The notes below the pieces were generated by a model that ran no database searches, had not been told where the DNA came from, and saw only the letters and a list, made by a program, of their open reading frames with translations. The position numbers and the translations under genes are program-made. Source: Aquisediminimonas profunda (GTDB lineage Bacteria > Pseudomonadota > Alphaproteobacteria > Sphingomonadales > Sphingomonadaceae). Taken from it: a stretch of DNA of 64,000 nt. Below, piece by piece: positions 1 to 8,278 of this stretch (positions are counted from its first letter, which is position 1; the number at the start of each line of letters is the position of its first letter). The DNA lies in contig NZ_CP080327.1 of assembly GCF_019443285.1 (NCBI RefSeq), positions 2,042,001-2,106,000 of the forward strand, given 5' to 3'.

Positions 1-233
1 CGGCAGCGCCGGTAGCCGATGCAGAGACGATCAAGGCTCTGCTGGTCGAGCAAGTGACCGGGCGAGTCCGTTGGCGCGAGAGCGTCGTCGCCATGTTCGA
101 CAACGGAGTTCATGAATTTGTGGAATTCGGTGGCAAGGTCCTTGCGCCCATGGTCAAACGCTCGGCACAGGATGCGAACGCAACGAGCGTGATTTCGATG
201 GATGATATCGAAGCCTTGATGAAGGGACTCTAG
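1..233 (+). CDS. fabD: Malonyl-CoA:ACP transacylase, C-terminal end (partial)
   Basis: This is the last 76 codons or so of a gene cut by the window start. The frame reads through QVTGRVRWRESV, then GVHEFVEFGGKVLAPMVKR, which is the typical C-terminal part of FabD, the enzyme that loads malonyl groups from CoA onto acyl carrier protein. The catalytic Ser and His would lie outside the window. It stops at a TAG two bases before the fabG start codon, so the two genes are surely co-transcribed. The family call rests on the C-terminal pattern and on the fabD-fabG-acpP-fabF order. Confidence 0.85.
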   Translation, partial: AAPVADAETIKALLVEQVTGRVRWRESVVAMFDNGVHEFVEFGGKVLAPMVKRSAQDANATSVISMDDIEALMKGL

Positions 234-235
234 AC

Positions 236-976
236 ATGTTCGATCTATCAGGAATGACCGCTCTCGTGACCGGGGCTTCGGGCGGAATCGGGTCTGCCAT
301 TGCGGCGGCGCTGGTCGGGCAGGGTGCCCGGGTTGCTTTGTCAGGGACGCGCGAAGATGCCTTGAAGGCGGTTGCTGCGGAAATTGGCGGCGATTGTGTC
401 ATACTTCCTTGCGATCTTGCAGACGGCACTGCTGTGGACGGGCTGGTACCACGCGCCGTCGAGGCGCTTGGCGGCCAACTCGATATTCTCGTGAACAATG
501 CCGGTGTGACACGCGACAATCTTGCGATGCGCATGAAGGACGAGGAGTGGGATACAGTAATCCGCGTCAACCTCGAAGCAGCATTCCGGCTCATCCGGGC
601 TTCATGCAAGCCGATGATGAAGGCCCGGTTCGGCAGGGTGATCACGATCACGAGCGTTGTCGGTGCCACCGGCAATCCGGGACAGGCGAACTACGCCGCG
701 TCCAAAGGAGGGCTGACGGCCATGTCAAAGGCTCTGGCGCAGGAACTCGCCAGCCGGAATATTACCGTCAATTGCGTGGCGCCGGGATTCATCACGTCGC
801 CAATGACCGATGTCCTGCCTGAAGCACAGAAGGATGCGTTGACTGCGCGAATTCCGGTTGGTCGGCTGGGTGAAGGCAAGGACATCGGCGCTGCCGTTGC
901 TTATCTTGCATCGCGTGAGGCTGGCTACGTGACCGGCCAGACAATCCATGTGAACGGCGGGATGGCCATGCTTTGA
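236..976 (+). CDS. fabG: 3-oxoacyl-ACP reductase FabG
   Basis: 246 residues, the usual FabG length. It reduces 3-ketoacyl-ACP with NADPH in the fatty acid elongation cycle. The short-chain dehydrogenase marks are all visible: the TGASGGIG nucleotide-binding loop near residue 13, NNAG near residue 90, the catalytic Ser in ITSVVG, and YAASK with the catalytic Tyr and Lys. The C-terminus VTGQTIHVNGGMAML is typical. The start lies two bases after the fabD stop, which supports translational coupling inside the fab cluster. Confidence 0.97.
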   Translation: MFDLSGMTALVTGASGGIGSAIAAALVGQGARVALSGTREDALKAVAAEIGGDCVILPCDLADGTAVDGLVPRAVEALGGQLDILVNNAGVTRDNLAMRMKDEEWDTVIRVNLEAAFRLIRASCKPMMKARFGRVITITSVVGATGNPGQANYAASKGGLTAMSKALAQELASRNITVNCVAPGFITSPMTDVLPEAQKDALTARIPVGRLGEGKDIGAAVAYLASREAGYVTGQTIHVNGGMAML

Positions 977-1093
977 GCCTTGCCGTGGGGCAGGATTTCA
1001 CGACTGTCTGTTGATCGGGGGGCTTGCCAGTCTGTCGCGCCCGCTTTAGGGCGATTGCAAATATTGCTCACACATGAACGAGAAGGACTATCC

Positions 1094-1330
1094 ATGAGCG
1101 AGACCGCCGATCGCGTTAAGAAAATCGTCGTCGAACATCTTGGTGTTGAAGCCGAGAAAGTGACCGAAGAAGCCAGCTTCATCGACGATCTTGGCGCTGA
1201 CAGCCTTGATATCGTCGAACTCGTAATGGCCTTCGAAGAGGAATTCGGCGTCGAAATTCCAGACGACGCAGCCGAGAAGATCGCAACCGTCAATGACGCG
1301 ATTGCCTATATCGACTCGAACAAGGGCTGA
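1094..1330 (+). CDS. acpP: Acyl carrier protein
   Basis: 78 residues, strongly acidic. The phosphopantetheine attachment Ser lies in the invariant [10 protein letters not shown] motif. ACP carries the growing acyl chain in fatty acid synthesis. I chose the ATG at 1094 because it gives the standard [11 protein letters not shown]-terminus and follows an AGAAGGA Shine-Dalgarno; an in-frame extension back to 980 would add about 38 residues not found in ACPs. The gap to fabG is about 117 bases, so acpP may also have its own promoter, as is usual for this abundant protein. Confidence 0.97.
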   Translation: MSETADRVKKIVVEHLGVEAEKVTEEASFIDDLGADSLDIVELVMAFEEEFGVEIPDDAAEKIATVNDAIAYIDSNKG

Positions 1331-1373
1331 ACGGGCCAATTCGGAACCCCCTGTGGGAGCCGGTGAATTCTTG

Positions 1374-1408
1374 AAGCGGCTCTCCGTTGCAGTGACGGGG
1401 GGCCGCTT
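1374..1408 (+). terminator. Hairpin between acpP and fabF (partial terminator)
   Basis: AAGCGGC at 1374-1380 pairs perfectly with GCCGCTT at 1402-1408, followed by TCATTT. The stem of 7 bp with a weak T-tract suggests a leaky terminator or mRNA-stabilising hairpin that would keep acpP transcript above fabF transcript. The function is inferred; the pairing is seen. Confidence 0.45.
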
Positions 1409-1426
1409 TCATTTGAAGGAAATGCA

Positions 1427-2683
1427 ATGCGTCGTGTTGTCGTAACCGGATTGGGGCTGGTCACGCCGCTGGGTGGCGATGTGGAAACCAGCTGGGCGAA
1501 CCTTATCGCAGGAAAATCGGGCGCGGGTAAGATCACGCGCTTTGATACGTCGGACCAGAAGTGCCACATTGCCTGCGAAATCAAACCCAAGGATCATCCC
1601 TGGGGCTTTGATCCGGACAAGCGCGTCGATCACAAGGTTCAACGCCAGGTCGATCCGTTCATCATCTATGGCATTGACGCTGCCGGGCAGGCACTTGAGG
1701 ATGCCGGCCTGACTGACATGAGCGACGATCTCAAGATGCGGACCGGATGTTCGATCGGGTCCGGCATCGGCGGACTGCCCGGAATTGAAAGCGAGTCGCT
1801 TGTTCTGGCGGAAAAGGGACCGGGGCGGGTCAGCCCGCATTTCGTCCACGGGCGGCTGATCAATCTGATCTCTGGACAGGTCAGCATCAAATATGGGCTG
1901 ATGGGTCCAAACCACGCGGTGGTGACGGCCTGTTCAACGGGCGCGCATTCGATTGGTGACGCGGCCCGAATGATCCGCGACGGAGATGCAGATGTCATGC
2001 TGGCTGGCGGGTCGGAAAGCACGATCAATCCGCTTGGTGTTGCCGGTTTCGCACAGGCGCGCGCTCTGAACATGAGCTTCAATGATCGCCCGGAGCAGGC
2101 CAGCAGACCCTATGACCGTGGCCGGGATGGCTTTGTGATGGGCGAAGGCGCTGGCGTCGTCGTGCTCGAGGACTATGAGCATGCAAAAGCACGCGGCGCG
2201 AAAATCTATGCCGAAGTCGTCGGCTATGGCCTGTCAGGCGATGCCTATCACGTCACGGCGCCTCATCCCGAAGGCAAGGGCGCGGAACTGTCGATGCGGA
2301 TGGCGCTCAGAAAGGCTGGCATGGGCCCCGGCGATATTGACTATGTGAACGCGCACGGGACTTCGACCATGGCCGATACGATCGAGCTGGCGGCGGTCAA
2401 GCGTGTGCTTGGGGACGATCTTGCCGGCGCTTCGATGAGCAGCACGAAATCGGCAATCGGCCATCTGCTGGGCGGCGCAGGCGCTGTCGAGACCATATTC
2501 TGCATCCTTGCAATCCGTGACCAGATCGTGCCCCCGACGCTCAATCTCGATGATCCGGATGAGGGAACGGAGGGAGTCGACCTGGTTCCTCATGTGGCGA
2601 AGAAGCGCACAGTACGTGCGGCTTTGAACAACAGCTTCGGTTTTGGAGGAACCAACGCGAGTCTTGTGGTGCGAGCCATCTGA
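1427..2683 (+). CDS. fabF: 3-oxoacyl-ACP synthase II
   Basis: 418 residues, the normal KAS II length. It condenses malonyl-ACP with acyl-ACP to elongate fatty acids. The catalytic Cys is residue 169 in VVTACSTGAHSIG; the two active-site His residues are in VNAHGTSTMADT and in the KSAIGHLLGGAG motif near the C-terminus; the end has the glycine-rich NNSFGFGGTNASLV motif. An AAGGAA Shine-Dalgarno precedes the ATG. Its TGA overlaps the mltG ATG by one base. Confidence 0.97.
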   Translation: MRRVVVTGLGLVTPLGGDVETSWANLIAGKSGAGKITRFDTSDQKCHIACEIKPKDHPWGFDPDKRVDHKVQRQVDPFIIYGIDAAGQALEDAGLTDMSDDLKMRTGCSIGSGIGGLPGIESESLVLAEKGPGRVSPHFVHGRLINLISGQVSIKYGLMGPNHAVVTACSTGAHSIGDAARMIRDGDADVMLAGGSESTINPLGVAGFAQARALNMSFNDRPEQASRPYDRGRDGFVMGEGAGVVVLEDYEHAKARGAKIYAEVVGYGLSGDAYHVTAPHPEGKGAELSMRMALRKAGMGPGDIDYVNAHGTSTMADTIELAAVKRVLGDDLAGASMSSTKSAIGHLLGGAGAVETIFCILAIRDQIVPPTLNLDDPDEGTEGVDLVPHVAKKRTVRAALNNSFGFGGTNASLVVRAI

Positions 2684-3615
2684 TGCGTTCCTGGCTGGCC
2701 CTTCTGGCCGCCATCTTGCTGGCCGCCTGCTCAGGCGGGGCTGACAGGGATGTGACGGTAGTTGTGCCGCCCGGAGCAAGCCTGAAGGCTGCAGCGAATA
2801 TTCTCGAGAAACAGGGAGCCATCGGGTCTGCTTCTGGTTTCCTGCGGCATGCGAAGATTTTCGGATCGTCCGAACCCATCAAGCCGGGCGAGTATGAAAT
2901 CAAGGCCGGGATGGACAATGGCGATGTTCTGGCGCTGCTTCAGTCGGGCCGGACGAAACAACGCTTTGTCATCATCCCGGAAGGCACGCCAAGTGTGGTG
3001 GTCGCGGACAAGCTGATGGCTGCTGACTTTCTGGTCGGAAACGTAGCCGTTCCTGCGGAAGGGAGTGTCCTCCCGGATGCCTATCCCTATACACGCGGGG
3101 AGCAACGCAGCGCCGTACTCAAGCGGATGCAGGGTGCAATGGCCAAGGCCCTCTCCAAGGCTTGGGCGGACCGGAAGCCGAACACTGTCGTGCGGAGCCC
3201 TGAGGAAGCCGTCATCCTTGCTTCCATCGTCGAAAAGGAGACGAGCAAGGCAAGCGAACGGCGCACAGTTGCCGGTGTCTATTCCAACCGTGTGCGGATT
3301 GGCATGCGGCTTCAGGCGGATCCAACGGTCATCTACCCCGTCACCCGGGGGCGCCCTCTTGGGAGGCGCATCCTGAAGTCGGAGCTTCTGGCCGACAATG
3401 GCTACAATACATATGCAAAGTCCGGGCTGCCTGTGGGCCCAATCGCCAATCCCGGCAAGGCTTCCATTGAAGCCGTCCTCAATCCCGCGCCGACCCGCGC
3501 ACTCTATTTTGTCGCGGACGGGACCGGTGGGCATGTCTTCGCCGACACGCTGGAACAGCACAATGCGAACGTCCAGAAATGGTATGCGTTAAGGCGATCG
3601 CGCGGAGAAATGTGA
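2683..3615 (+). CDS. mltG: Endolytic transglycosylase MltG (lipoprotein-like N-terminus)
   Basis: 310 residues of the YceG/MltG family, which cleaves nascent glycan strands and so ends peptidoglycan polymerisation. The catalytic Glu is E184 in SIVEKETSKA; other family marks are EGSVLPDAYPY near residue 127, RLQADPTVIY and LPVGPIANPGKASIEA. The N-terminus MRSWLALLAAILLAACSGG carries a good lipobox (LAAC, Cys16) in place of the longer membrane anchor usual for the family. It overlaps fabF by one base (TGATG), the conserved fabF-mltG arrangement. It ends four bases from the convergent acyl-CoA ligase gene. Confidence 0.93.
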   Translation: MRSWLALLAAILLAACSGGADRDVTVVVPPGASLKAAANILEKQGAIGSASGFLRHAKIFGSSEPIKPGEYEIKAGMDNGDVLALLQSGRTKQRFVIIPEGTPSVVVADKLMAADFLVGNVAVPAEGSVLPDAYPYTRGEQRSAVLKRMQGAMAKALSKAWADRKPNTVVRSPEEAVILASIVEKETSKASERRTVAGVYSNRVRIGMRLQADPTVIYPVTRGRPLGRRILKSELLADNGYNTYAKSGLPVGPIANPGKASIEAVLNPAPTRALYFVADGTGGHVFADTLEQHNANVQKWYALRRSRGEM

Positions 3616-3619
3616 TCCT

Positions 3620-5188
3620 CTAGTTGACCTGCCGCTCGCGACCTTCCCAATAGGGCGCGCGCAAGTCTTTCCGGAGGATCTTGCCGCTGGCGTTCCGGGG
3701 AAGCGCCGCAATCACGTCGATCGACTTGGGAACCTTGAAGCCGGCTATGCGCTCTCGTGCCCAGGCAATGACATCTGCCTCGTCGATTTCGGCCCCGGGC
3801 TTCGGAACGCAGACAGCCTTCACGGCTTCGCCCCATTTGTCGTCCGGAATGCCGATCACGGCCACCTCTGCAATCGCCGGGTGGCCATAGATCGCTGACT
3901 CGACTTCGGCGGGATAGACATTTTCTCCGCCCGAAATGATCATGTCCTTCACGCGATCATGGATGAAGAGATAGCCGTCTTCATCCATATAGCCCGCGTC
4001 TCCGGTCCGGACCCAGCCGTCTGCGCTAAGTGTCTTTGCGGTCGCTTCGGGCAGGTTCCAGTATGAAATCATGTTGTTTGAAGACCGCGTGATGATTTCC
4101 CCGACTTCGCCGGTCGGCACTTCATTGCCCTCTTCATCGACGACTTTCAGTTCGACGCCGGGAAGCGGCTTGCCTGCAGCACGCATGCGCGGATTGCCAT
4201 TGGGATCATGGTCTTCGGGGGGCAACATGACCACCGTGCCTGTTGTCTCCGTCATGCCATAGGCCTGAAGGAACTGGGCGCCAAAAACCTTGATGCATTC
4301 GCGCAGGAGTTCAAGCGGAATAGGGGCAGCCCCGTAGATGATGTACTTCAGGCGCGAAAAGTCCGTTGTTGCGGCTTTCGGATGGTTGATGACCATCTGG
4401 AGTGCAGCGGGAACCATGAAAAAGCGCGTCACCCCCCCCGTTGCAACTGCGTCTAGGACACCGCCGGGTTCAAATTCCGCCATGATATGGCCAGCGACAC
4501 CCGCTGCCAGAGCCATGACGCCAAGTCCGGTTCCGCCAATATGGGCGCACGGCATGCACATCAGCACGACCTCGTCTTCGTCCCAATGCGACCATGGCAA
4601 ATTGGCTTCGAGTGATGGAATGCGCAGGCCGAACAGGTTGCGGTTCGAAAGGACTGCTCCCTTCGGATTGCCGGTCGTTCCAGATGTATAGAGCTGCAGA
4701 ACCGCATCTTCCGCGTCAGCGGCAGAGAATGGACCTCTTGGGCTCGCATCAATCCAGCGGCGAGCAGCGTCTGCTCCAAGAATGTGCTCAACATGCTTCA
4801 GGTCGCCACGGACCGCGTCGGCGGCGGCGTCAAAGCCCGGCCCGACAAAGAGCAGCCGTGCTTCAGTGTCGTTGACGATATAGGCGATTTCCGCCGGTGC
4901 GAGCCGCCACCCGACGGGGACCATCACAACACCGATACGAGCGGCGCCGAAAAAGAGCTGATAATAAAGGTCGCTGTTCTTGCCGAGCCAAGCAATCCTG
5001 TCTCCCTTTTTGAGTCCCGCAGCAATCAGGGCGGACGCGACCTTTGCGGTCCGTTCTTCCAGCTCACCAAATGTCAGGGTACGATCATCTTCCCGCAGAG
5101 CCAGCCGATCCGGACGTTCATTCGCCCAATGGGTGATGAAATTGTCGAAACTCAACAATGGCAGCTCGGACGCTTGATTCTGGGGCAT
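3620..5188 (-). CDS. Acyl-CoA ligase (AMP-forming, fatty-acyl type)
   Basis: 522 residues of the ANL superfamily. It should activate a carboxylic acid to an acyl-adenylate and then to acyl-CoA. Visible motifs are the P-loop LYTSGTTGNPKGAVLSN, the A5-like YGMTETTGT, VRTGDAGYMDEDGYLFIHDR with the adenylate-binding Asp, the hinge, GGENVYPAEVE, and the A10 Lys in GKILRKDLR. I chose the start at 5188 (MPQNQ) because an AAGAGAGAG Shine-Dalgarno sits just upstream; the frame is open to 5377 but that extension looks non-coding. The substrate is not readable; a medium- or long-chain fatty acid is a guess. Confidence 0.9.
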   Translation of the reverse strand: MPQNQASELPLLSFDNFITHWANERPDRLALREDDRTLTFGELEERTAKVASALIAAGLKKGDRIAWLGKNSDLYYQLFFGAARIGVVMVPVGWRLAPAEIAYIVNDTEARLLFVGPGFDAAADAVRGDLKHVEHILGADAARRWIDASPRGPFSAADAEDAVLQLYTSGTTGNPKGAVLSNRNLFGLRIPSLEANLPWSHWDEDEVVLMCMPCAHIGGTGLGVMALAAGVAGHIMAEFEPGGVLDAVATGGVTRFFMVPAALQMVINHPKAATTDFSRLKYIIYGAAPIPLELLRECIKVFGAQFLQAYGMTETTGTVVMLPPEDHDPNGNPRMRAAGKPLPGVELKVVDEEGNEVPTGEVGEIITRSSNNMISYWNLPEATAKTLSADGWVRTGDAGYMDEDGYLFIHDRVKDMIISGGENVYPAEVESAIYGHPAIAEVAVIGIPDDKWGEAVKAVCVPKPGAEIDEADVIAWARERIAGFKVPKSIDVIAALPRNASGKILRKDLRAPYWEGRERQVN

Positions 5189-5338
5189 CGCTCTCTCTTG
5201 ATTCTGTGGTTTGGTGTCTCGGTATGAGATAGGCCGTGATCCGCAAGTGGCAAGTCGTTGCCGAAATTGCCGACGTAAACAATTGGTCAACCATAAGCGG
5301 CTAAAGGCGTGTGGGGACTGAAAAATGAGGAGGCCTTG

Positions 5339-5668
5339 ATGGCATCGAATGCCGACATTAGGACGCACTGGGACCATGATGGTCGCCGCGCAGAAAGACT
5401 TGGCGTCCAGATGCAGGCGGCGTTGCGTCCATCCGGCGCAAAGAAATTCTCAGTTGATGTGATCGATATTTCAGTTGTCGGAGTCGGCTTCGGAACAGCC
5501 GCCAACCTGCATATCGGCGACAGGGTCTGGCTTACCGTTCCGGGCATGGCAGGCCTGGAGTCGCACGTTGTCTGGCGCAATGGCCATCGTTACGGCTGCG
5601 AGTTCATCAATCCGCTCTATGCCGCAGTTCTTGACCACATCGTTGAGCTCTATCGCAAGAAGGACTAA
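5339..5668 (+). CDS. PilZ domain protein (probable c-di-GMP binder)
   Basis: 109 residues with a single PilZ domain. The c-di-GMP-binding pattern is present: RRAERLGVQ near the N-terminus (RxxxR type), then DISVVGVGFG (D/NxSxxG) about 35 residues later, then GDRVWLTVPG. I start at the ATG at 5339 because GAGGAGG at 5327-5333 is an ideal Shine-Dalgarno; a longer frame from 5309 would put that signal inside the gene. Its stop codon overlaps the stop of the convergent ketoacyl synthase gene. The output partner cannot be seen. Confidence 0.85.
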   Translation: MASNADIRTHWDHDGRRAERLGVQMQAALRPSGAKKFSVDVIDISVVGVGFGTAANLHIGDRVWLTVPGMAGLESHVVWRNGHRYGCEFINPLYAAVLDHIVELYRKKD

Positions 5669-6786
5669 CCAGATTTGCGCAGCATCACGGTGCCAGCGGA
5701 ATAGCCGGCACCGAACGAGCAGATCAGCCCCAGATCACCTGCATTCAAGTCTTCGCTGTTCAGGTGGAAGGCAATGATCGAGCCGGCAGATGATGTATTG
5801 CCATAGGTATCCAGCACGGTCGGACTTTCGTCCGGGCTGGCTTCATGTCCCAGCACGCGTGCGGCGATGAGCCTATTCATTCCGGCGTTTGCCTGGTGGA
5901 GCCACATGCGGCGAAGCGATGCCGGCGCAATCGCGAGTTCCTCAAGCTGTGACACGATCAGTTCCGCGACCATCGGCACAACTTCCTTGAAGACTTTGCG
6001 TCCTTCCTGGACGAAGAGCTTGTCCCTGGCATCGCGGGTATCGGGATCAGTGCGATTCAGGAAACCAAAATTGTTACGGATATTATTGGAAAATTGCGTC
6101 TTGAGCCGCGTTCCAAGAATATCCCAGTGGCGAGCCGGTGCGATGCTTTTTTCTTCGATCAGAATCGCCGTGGCGACGTCTCCGAAAATGAAATGGCTGT
6201 CCCGATCACGCCAGTTGAGGTGTCCCGAACAGATTTCAGGATTGATGACGAGCACCGATCGCGCATGGCCCGCGCGAATAAAGTCTGCGGCGGTCTGAAT
6301 GCCGAACGTTGCCGAAGAGCAGGCAACATTCATGTCGAAACCAAAGCCCTGAATACCCAAGGCGTCCTGTATCTCGACTGCTATGGCAGGGTAAGCGCGT
6401 TGCAGATTGGAACAGGCGCACAATACGGCGTCCACGTCCTCGGGCTTGCGACCGGCGCGGGCGAGGGCATCACGTGCAGCGGCCACACCAATTTCGGCGA
6501 GCACCGAAATTTCGGAATTGGGGCGTTCAGGCAGGCGCGGGCACATGATCTCGGGATCAAGGATCGGCGCCTTCGAAAGGACAAAGCGCGATTTGATCCC
6601 GCTCGCCTTTTCAATGAACTCGACCGAACTGTGTTGCAAAGGCTCAATCGTACCCGCTTCGATGGTGCTGGCGTTCTCATGATTGAATTGATCGACGTAG
6701 CGATTGAAGCTTTCGACAAGCTCGTCGTTGGAAATGCTTTCCGCTGGCGTAAAGAGACCGGTTGCAGAAATTACGGGTTCGAACAT
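5665..6786 (-). CDS. Beta-ketoacyl-ACP synthase III-like thiolase-fold enzyme
   Basis: 373 residues, longer than FabH (about 320). The thiolase-fold catalytic triad of KAS III is intact: Cys156 in NVACSSATFG, His297 in LHQANAGMN and Asn330 in YGNTSSAG. It should condense an acyl-CoA with malonyl-ACP or a second acyl thioester. It lies outside the fab cluster and next to an acyl-CoA ligase and a PilZ gene, so a special role (branched-chain or unusual lipid priming, or OleA-like condensation) is possible. The inserted residues around 40-90 differ from housekeeping FabH. The exact role is unknown. Confidence 0.88.
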   Translation of the reverse strand: MFEPVISATGLFTPAESISNDELVESFNRYVDQFNHENASTIEAGTIEPLQHSSVEFIEKASGIKSRFVLSKAPILDPEIMCPRLPERPNSEISVLAEIGVAAARDALARAGRKPEDVDAVLCACSNLQRAYPAIAVEIQDALGIQGFGFDMNVACSSATFGIQTAADFIRAGHARSVLVINPEICSGHLNWRDRDSHFIFGDVATAILIEEKSIAPARHWDILGTRLKTQFSNNIRNNFGFLNRTDPDTRDARDKLFVQEGRKVFKEVVPMVAELIVSQLEELAIAPASLRRMWLHQANAGMNRLIAARVLGHEASPDESPTVLDTYGNTSSAGSIIAFHLNSEDLNAGDLGLICSFGAGYSAGTVMLRKSG

Positions 6787-6908
6787 GGTCGCGGTTGCCT
6801 GAACTTCATTGCGGTTGGAGAATGTCCCTAGTCGCGGGAAAGGCAGAGTTCAACTCGGCGAGCAGAGCCCATTTGCATTCGACGGCAGGCAATGCAAAAC
6901 TGCGGCCC

Positions 6909-7076
6909 ATGCAACAAATTCGCACCTACACCACCTCAGCTACCCGGGCCGGCATCGGCTTTGGCAGTGCGCTCGCAATCACTATCTCCTGGAGCCTCCA
7001 CAAGTCGATCCTGTGGGCGATCATTCACGGCGTGCTGTCCTGGTTCTATGTCATATTCTATATCCTGACGCGTTAA
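6909..7076 (+). CDS. Small conserved membrane protein (55 residues)
   Basis: 55 residues. After a short polar start (MQQIRTYTTSATRAG) it has two hydrophobic stretches, about 17-29 (GFGSALAITISWS) and 34-52 (ILWAIIHGVLSWFYVIFYI), ending LTR. The pattern HxSxxWAIIHGxLSWxYVIYY is typical of a small, widely found membrane protein of unknown function. Its TAA overlaps the arfB start (TAATG), so it heads an arfB-msrC operon. The longer frame from 6762 lies antisense to the upstream gene and was not used. Confidence 0.72.
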   Translation: MQQIRTYTTSATRAGIGFGSALAITISWSLHKSILWAIIHGVLSWFYVIFYILTR

Positions 7077-7486
7077 TGCTTGGCCCTTCCCCTGAGCTGC
7101 CCGAAGCTGCGCTGGAGGAGCGTTTTCTCGCAGCGACCGGCCCCGGCGGGCAGAATGTCAACAAGGTGGCGACAGCAGTCCAAATCCGCCTCGACGTATT
7201 TGCCCTGAGACTAGCGCCCCCCGTCTATGCACGACTGAAGCAACTCGCGGGCAGTCGCTGGACGAACGAGGGCGAGATCGTGCTCACCGCGCGGAGCTTT
7301 CGGACGCAAGAGGCAAATCGTGCCGATGCCAGGGAACGTTTGCTCGCCCTTTTGGCCAAGGCCCATCAAGCGCCAGTGCGGCGGATCAAGACGAAACCCT
7401 CCCGTACGGCAAAGGAGAAACGGCTTGTCGGCAAGGCGATCCGCGGCGATGTCAAAAAAGGGCGCAGCAAGGTGAGTTTTGACTGA
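7076..7486 (+). CDS. arfB: Alternative ribosome-rescue peptidyl-tRNA hydrolase ArfB
   Basis: 136 residues, the usual ArfB/YaeJ size. The GGQ motif is in ATGPGGQNVNKVAT near residue 26, and the C-terminal tail is basic (TAKEKRLVGKAIRGDVKKGR), the part that enters the mRNA channel of stalled ribosomes. It releases the nascent chain from ribosomes stalled without a stop codon. It lacks the other domains of RF1/RF2. The ATG overlaps the upstream stop by one base and its own TGA overlaps the msrC start (TGATG). Confidence 0.93.
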   Translation: MLGPSPELPEAALEERFLAATGPGGQNVNKVATAVQIRLDVFALRLAPPVYARLKQLAGSRWTNEGEIVLTARSFRTQEANRADARERLLALLAKAHQAPVRRIKTKPSRTAKEKRLVGKAIRGDVKKGRSKVSFD

Positions 7487-7965
7487 TGTATGAGTTTTCG
7501 ATCAACACGAGTTCCAAGCCGGACCTTTACCGCGACCTGTTGGCGGCGCTCGATGGGCTGACGGCCAGCGAGCCCGATCCCGTGGCGAACATGGCCAATG
7601 CAGCGGCTCTCATCTGGGAATATCTGCCTGCACTCAACTGGGCCGGCTTTTATCGGCTCATTGACGGAGAGCTGGTGCTGGGGCCCTTTCAGGGAAAAGT
7701 GGCCTGCATCAGGATCGCTCTGGGCAAGGGGGTCTGCGGTACAGCGGCAAGCACGCTGAAGACCCAGCTCGTTGAAGACGTTCATGCGTTTCCCGGGCAT
7801 ATCGCGTGTGATGCGGCATCAGCGTCAGAGCTTGTCGTTCCGATCCTGCAAAACGGCCGATTGATCGCCGTGCTCGATCTGGACAGCCCGAAACCCGGCC
7901 GATTCGATGAGCAGGATGCCAATGGTTGCGAAGCAATAGCCAAGCTGCTGTCAGACAGAATCTGA
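7486..7965 (+). CDS. msrC: Free methionine-(R)-sulfoxide reductase (GAF-domain)
   Basis: 159 residues forming one GAF domain. The fRMsr signature is present: WAGFYRL, LGPFQGKVACIRIALGKGVCGTAA and FPGHIACDAASASELVVP, with the three active Cys residues in VACIRI, GVCG and IACDA. It reduces free, not protein-bound, Met-R-sulfoxide. It is the last gene of the three-gene overlapping operon. No terminator follows directly; the first strong one on this strand is at 8228-8270. Confidence 0.92.
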   Translation: MYEFSINTSSKPDLYRDLLAALDGLTASEPDPVANMANAAALIWEYLPALNWAGFYRLIDGELVLGPFQGKVACIRIALGKGVCGTAASTLKTQLVEDVHAFPGHIACDAASASELVVPILQNGRLIAVLDLDSPKPGRFDEQDANGCEAIAKLLSDRI

Positions 7966-8039
7966 CCCGAAATGGGACAATATGGCATTATGGCTGCCAA
8001 TTGCGTCGCATTTTGAAGCTGATACATATGCATTCTGTG

Positions 8040-8270
8040 ATTGGTTTTGGCGGATATGGAAATTGCCGCCAAACCTGTTTATGGAGGGCTTTGAAGCTGG
8101 TGGCAGCCGAGTCTGCGAGGATCGACTTCAGATCAACGCATGAAATTTGGCCAAGTCACCAACAATGGAAGCCCCTTTCGCAGTTGCGTTACGGATGTAT
8201 TGCATCCGCATCGCGCCGAATTGGGCAAAGGCCCGGTCGCTTGGGGGAGTGGCCGGGCCTTCTATTTTTT
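8040..8270 (+). ncRNA. Candidate structured small RNA ending at an intrinsic terminator
   Basis: Seen: a hairpin GGTTTTGGCGG (8043-8053) with CCGCCAAACC (8066-8075), one bulged T; GCAG/CTGC near 8103-8116; GCG-n3-CGGATG (8186-8197) with CATCCG-n3-CGC (8203-8214), an almost symmetric stem; then the terminator. A weak promoter-like TTGCGT (8001-8006) and TACATA (8023-8028) precede it. I recognise no known RNA family (not SRP, 6S, tmRNA or RNase P by their conserved cores). It may instead be the 3' UTR of msrC. The 5' end is a guess. Confidence 0.3.
8228..8270 (+). terminator. Intrinsic terminator
   Basis: AAGGCCCGG at 8228-8236 pairs perfectly with CCGGGCCTT at 8253-8261 across a 16-base loop, followed by CTATTTTTT. 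The T-tract is on the plus strand, so it ends plus-strand transcripts from the msrC side; on the minus strand, just after the stress-protein gene, it has almost no T-tract but could still act weakly. Confidence 0.8.
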
Positions 8271-8278
8271 GAATTCGC

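Larger units (their letters stand above)
7966..8278. other. 313-base intergenic region with several hairpins
   Basis: No convincing reading frame on either strand. The region holds an imperfect hairpin at 8043-8075, a perfect 6-bp hairpin at 8192-8208 flanked by GCG/CGC, and a strong terminator at 8228-8270 on the plus strand. It is either a long msrC 3' UTR or a separate small RNA (see the next entry). Confidence 0.6.

Noticed and set aside
8040-8270. 6S, SRP, tmRNA or RNase P RNA
   Set aside because: None of their conserved core sequences is present; left as an unnamed RNA candidate.
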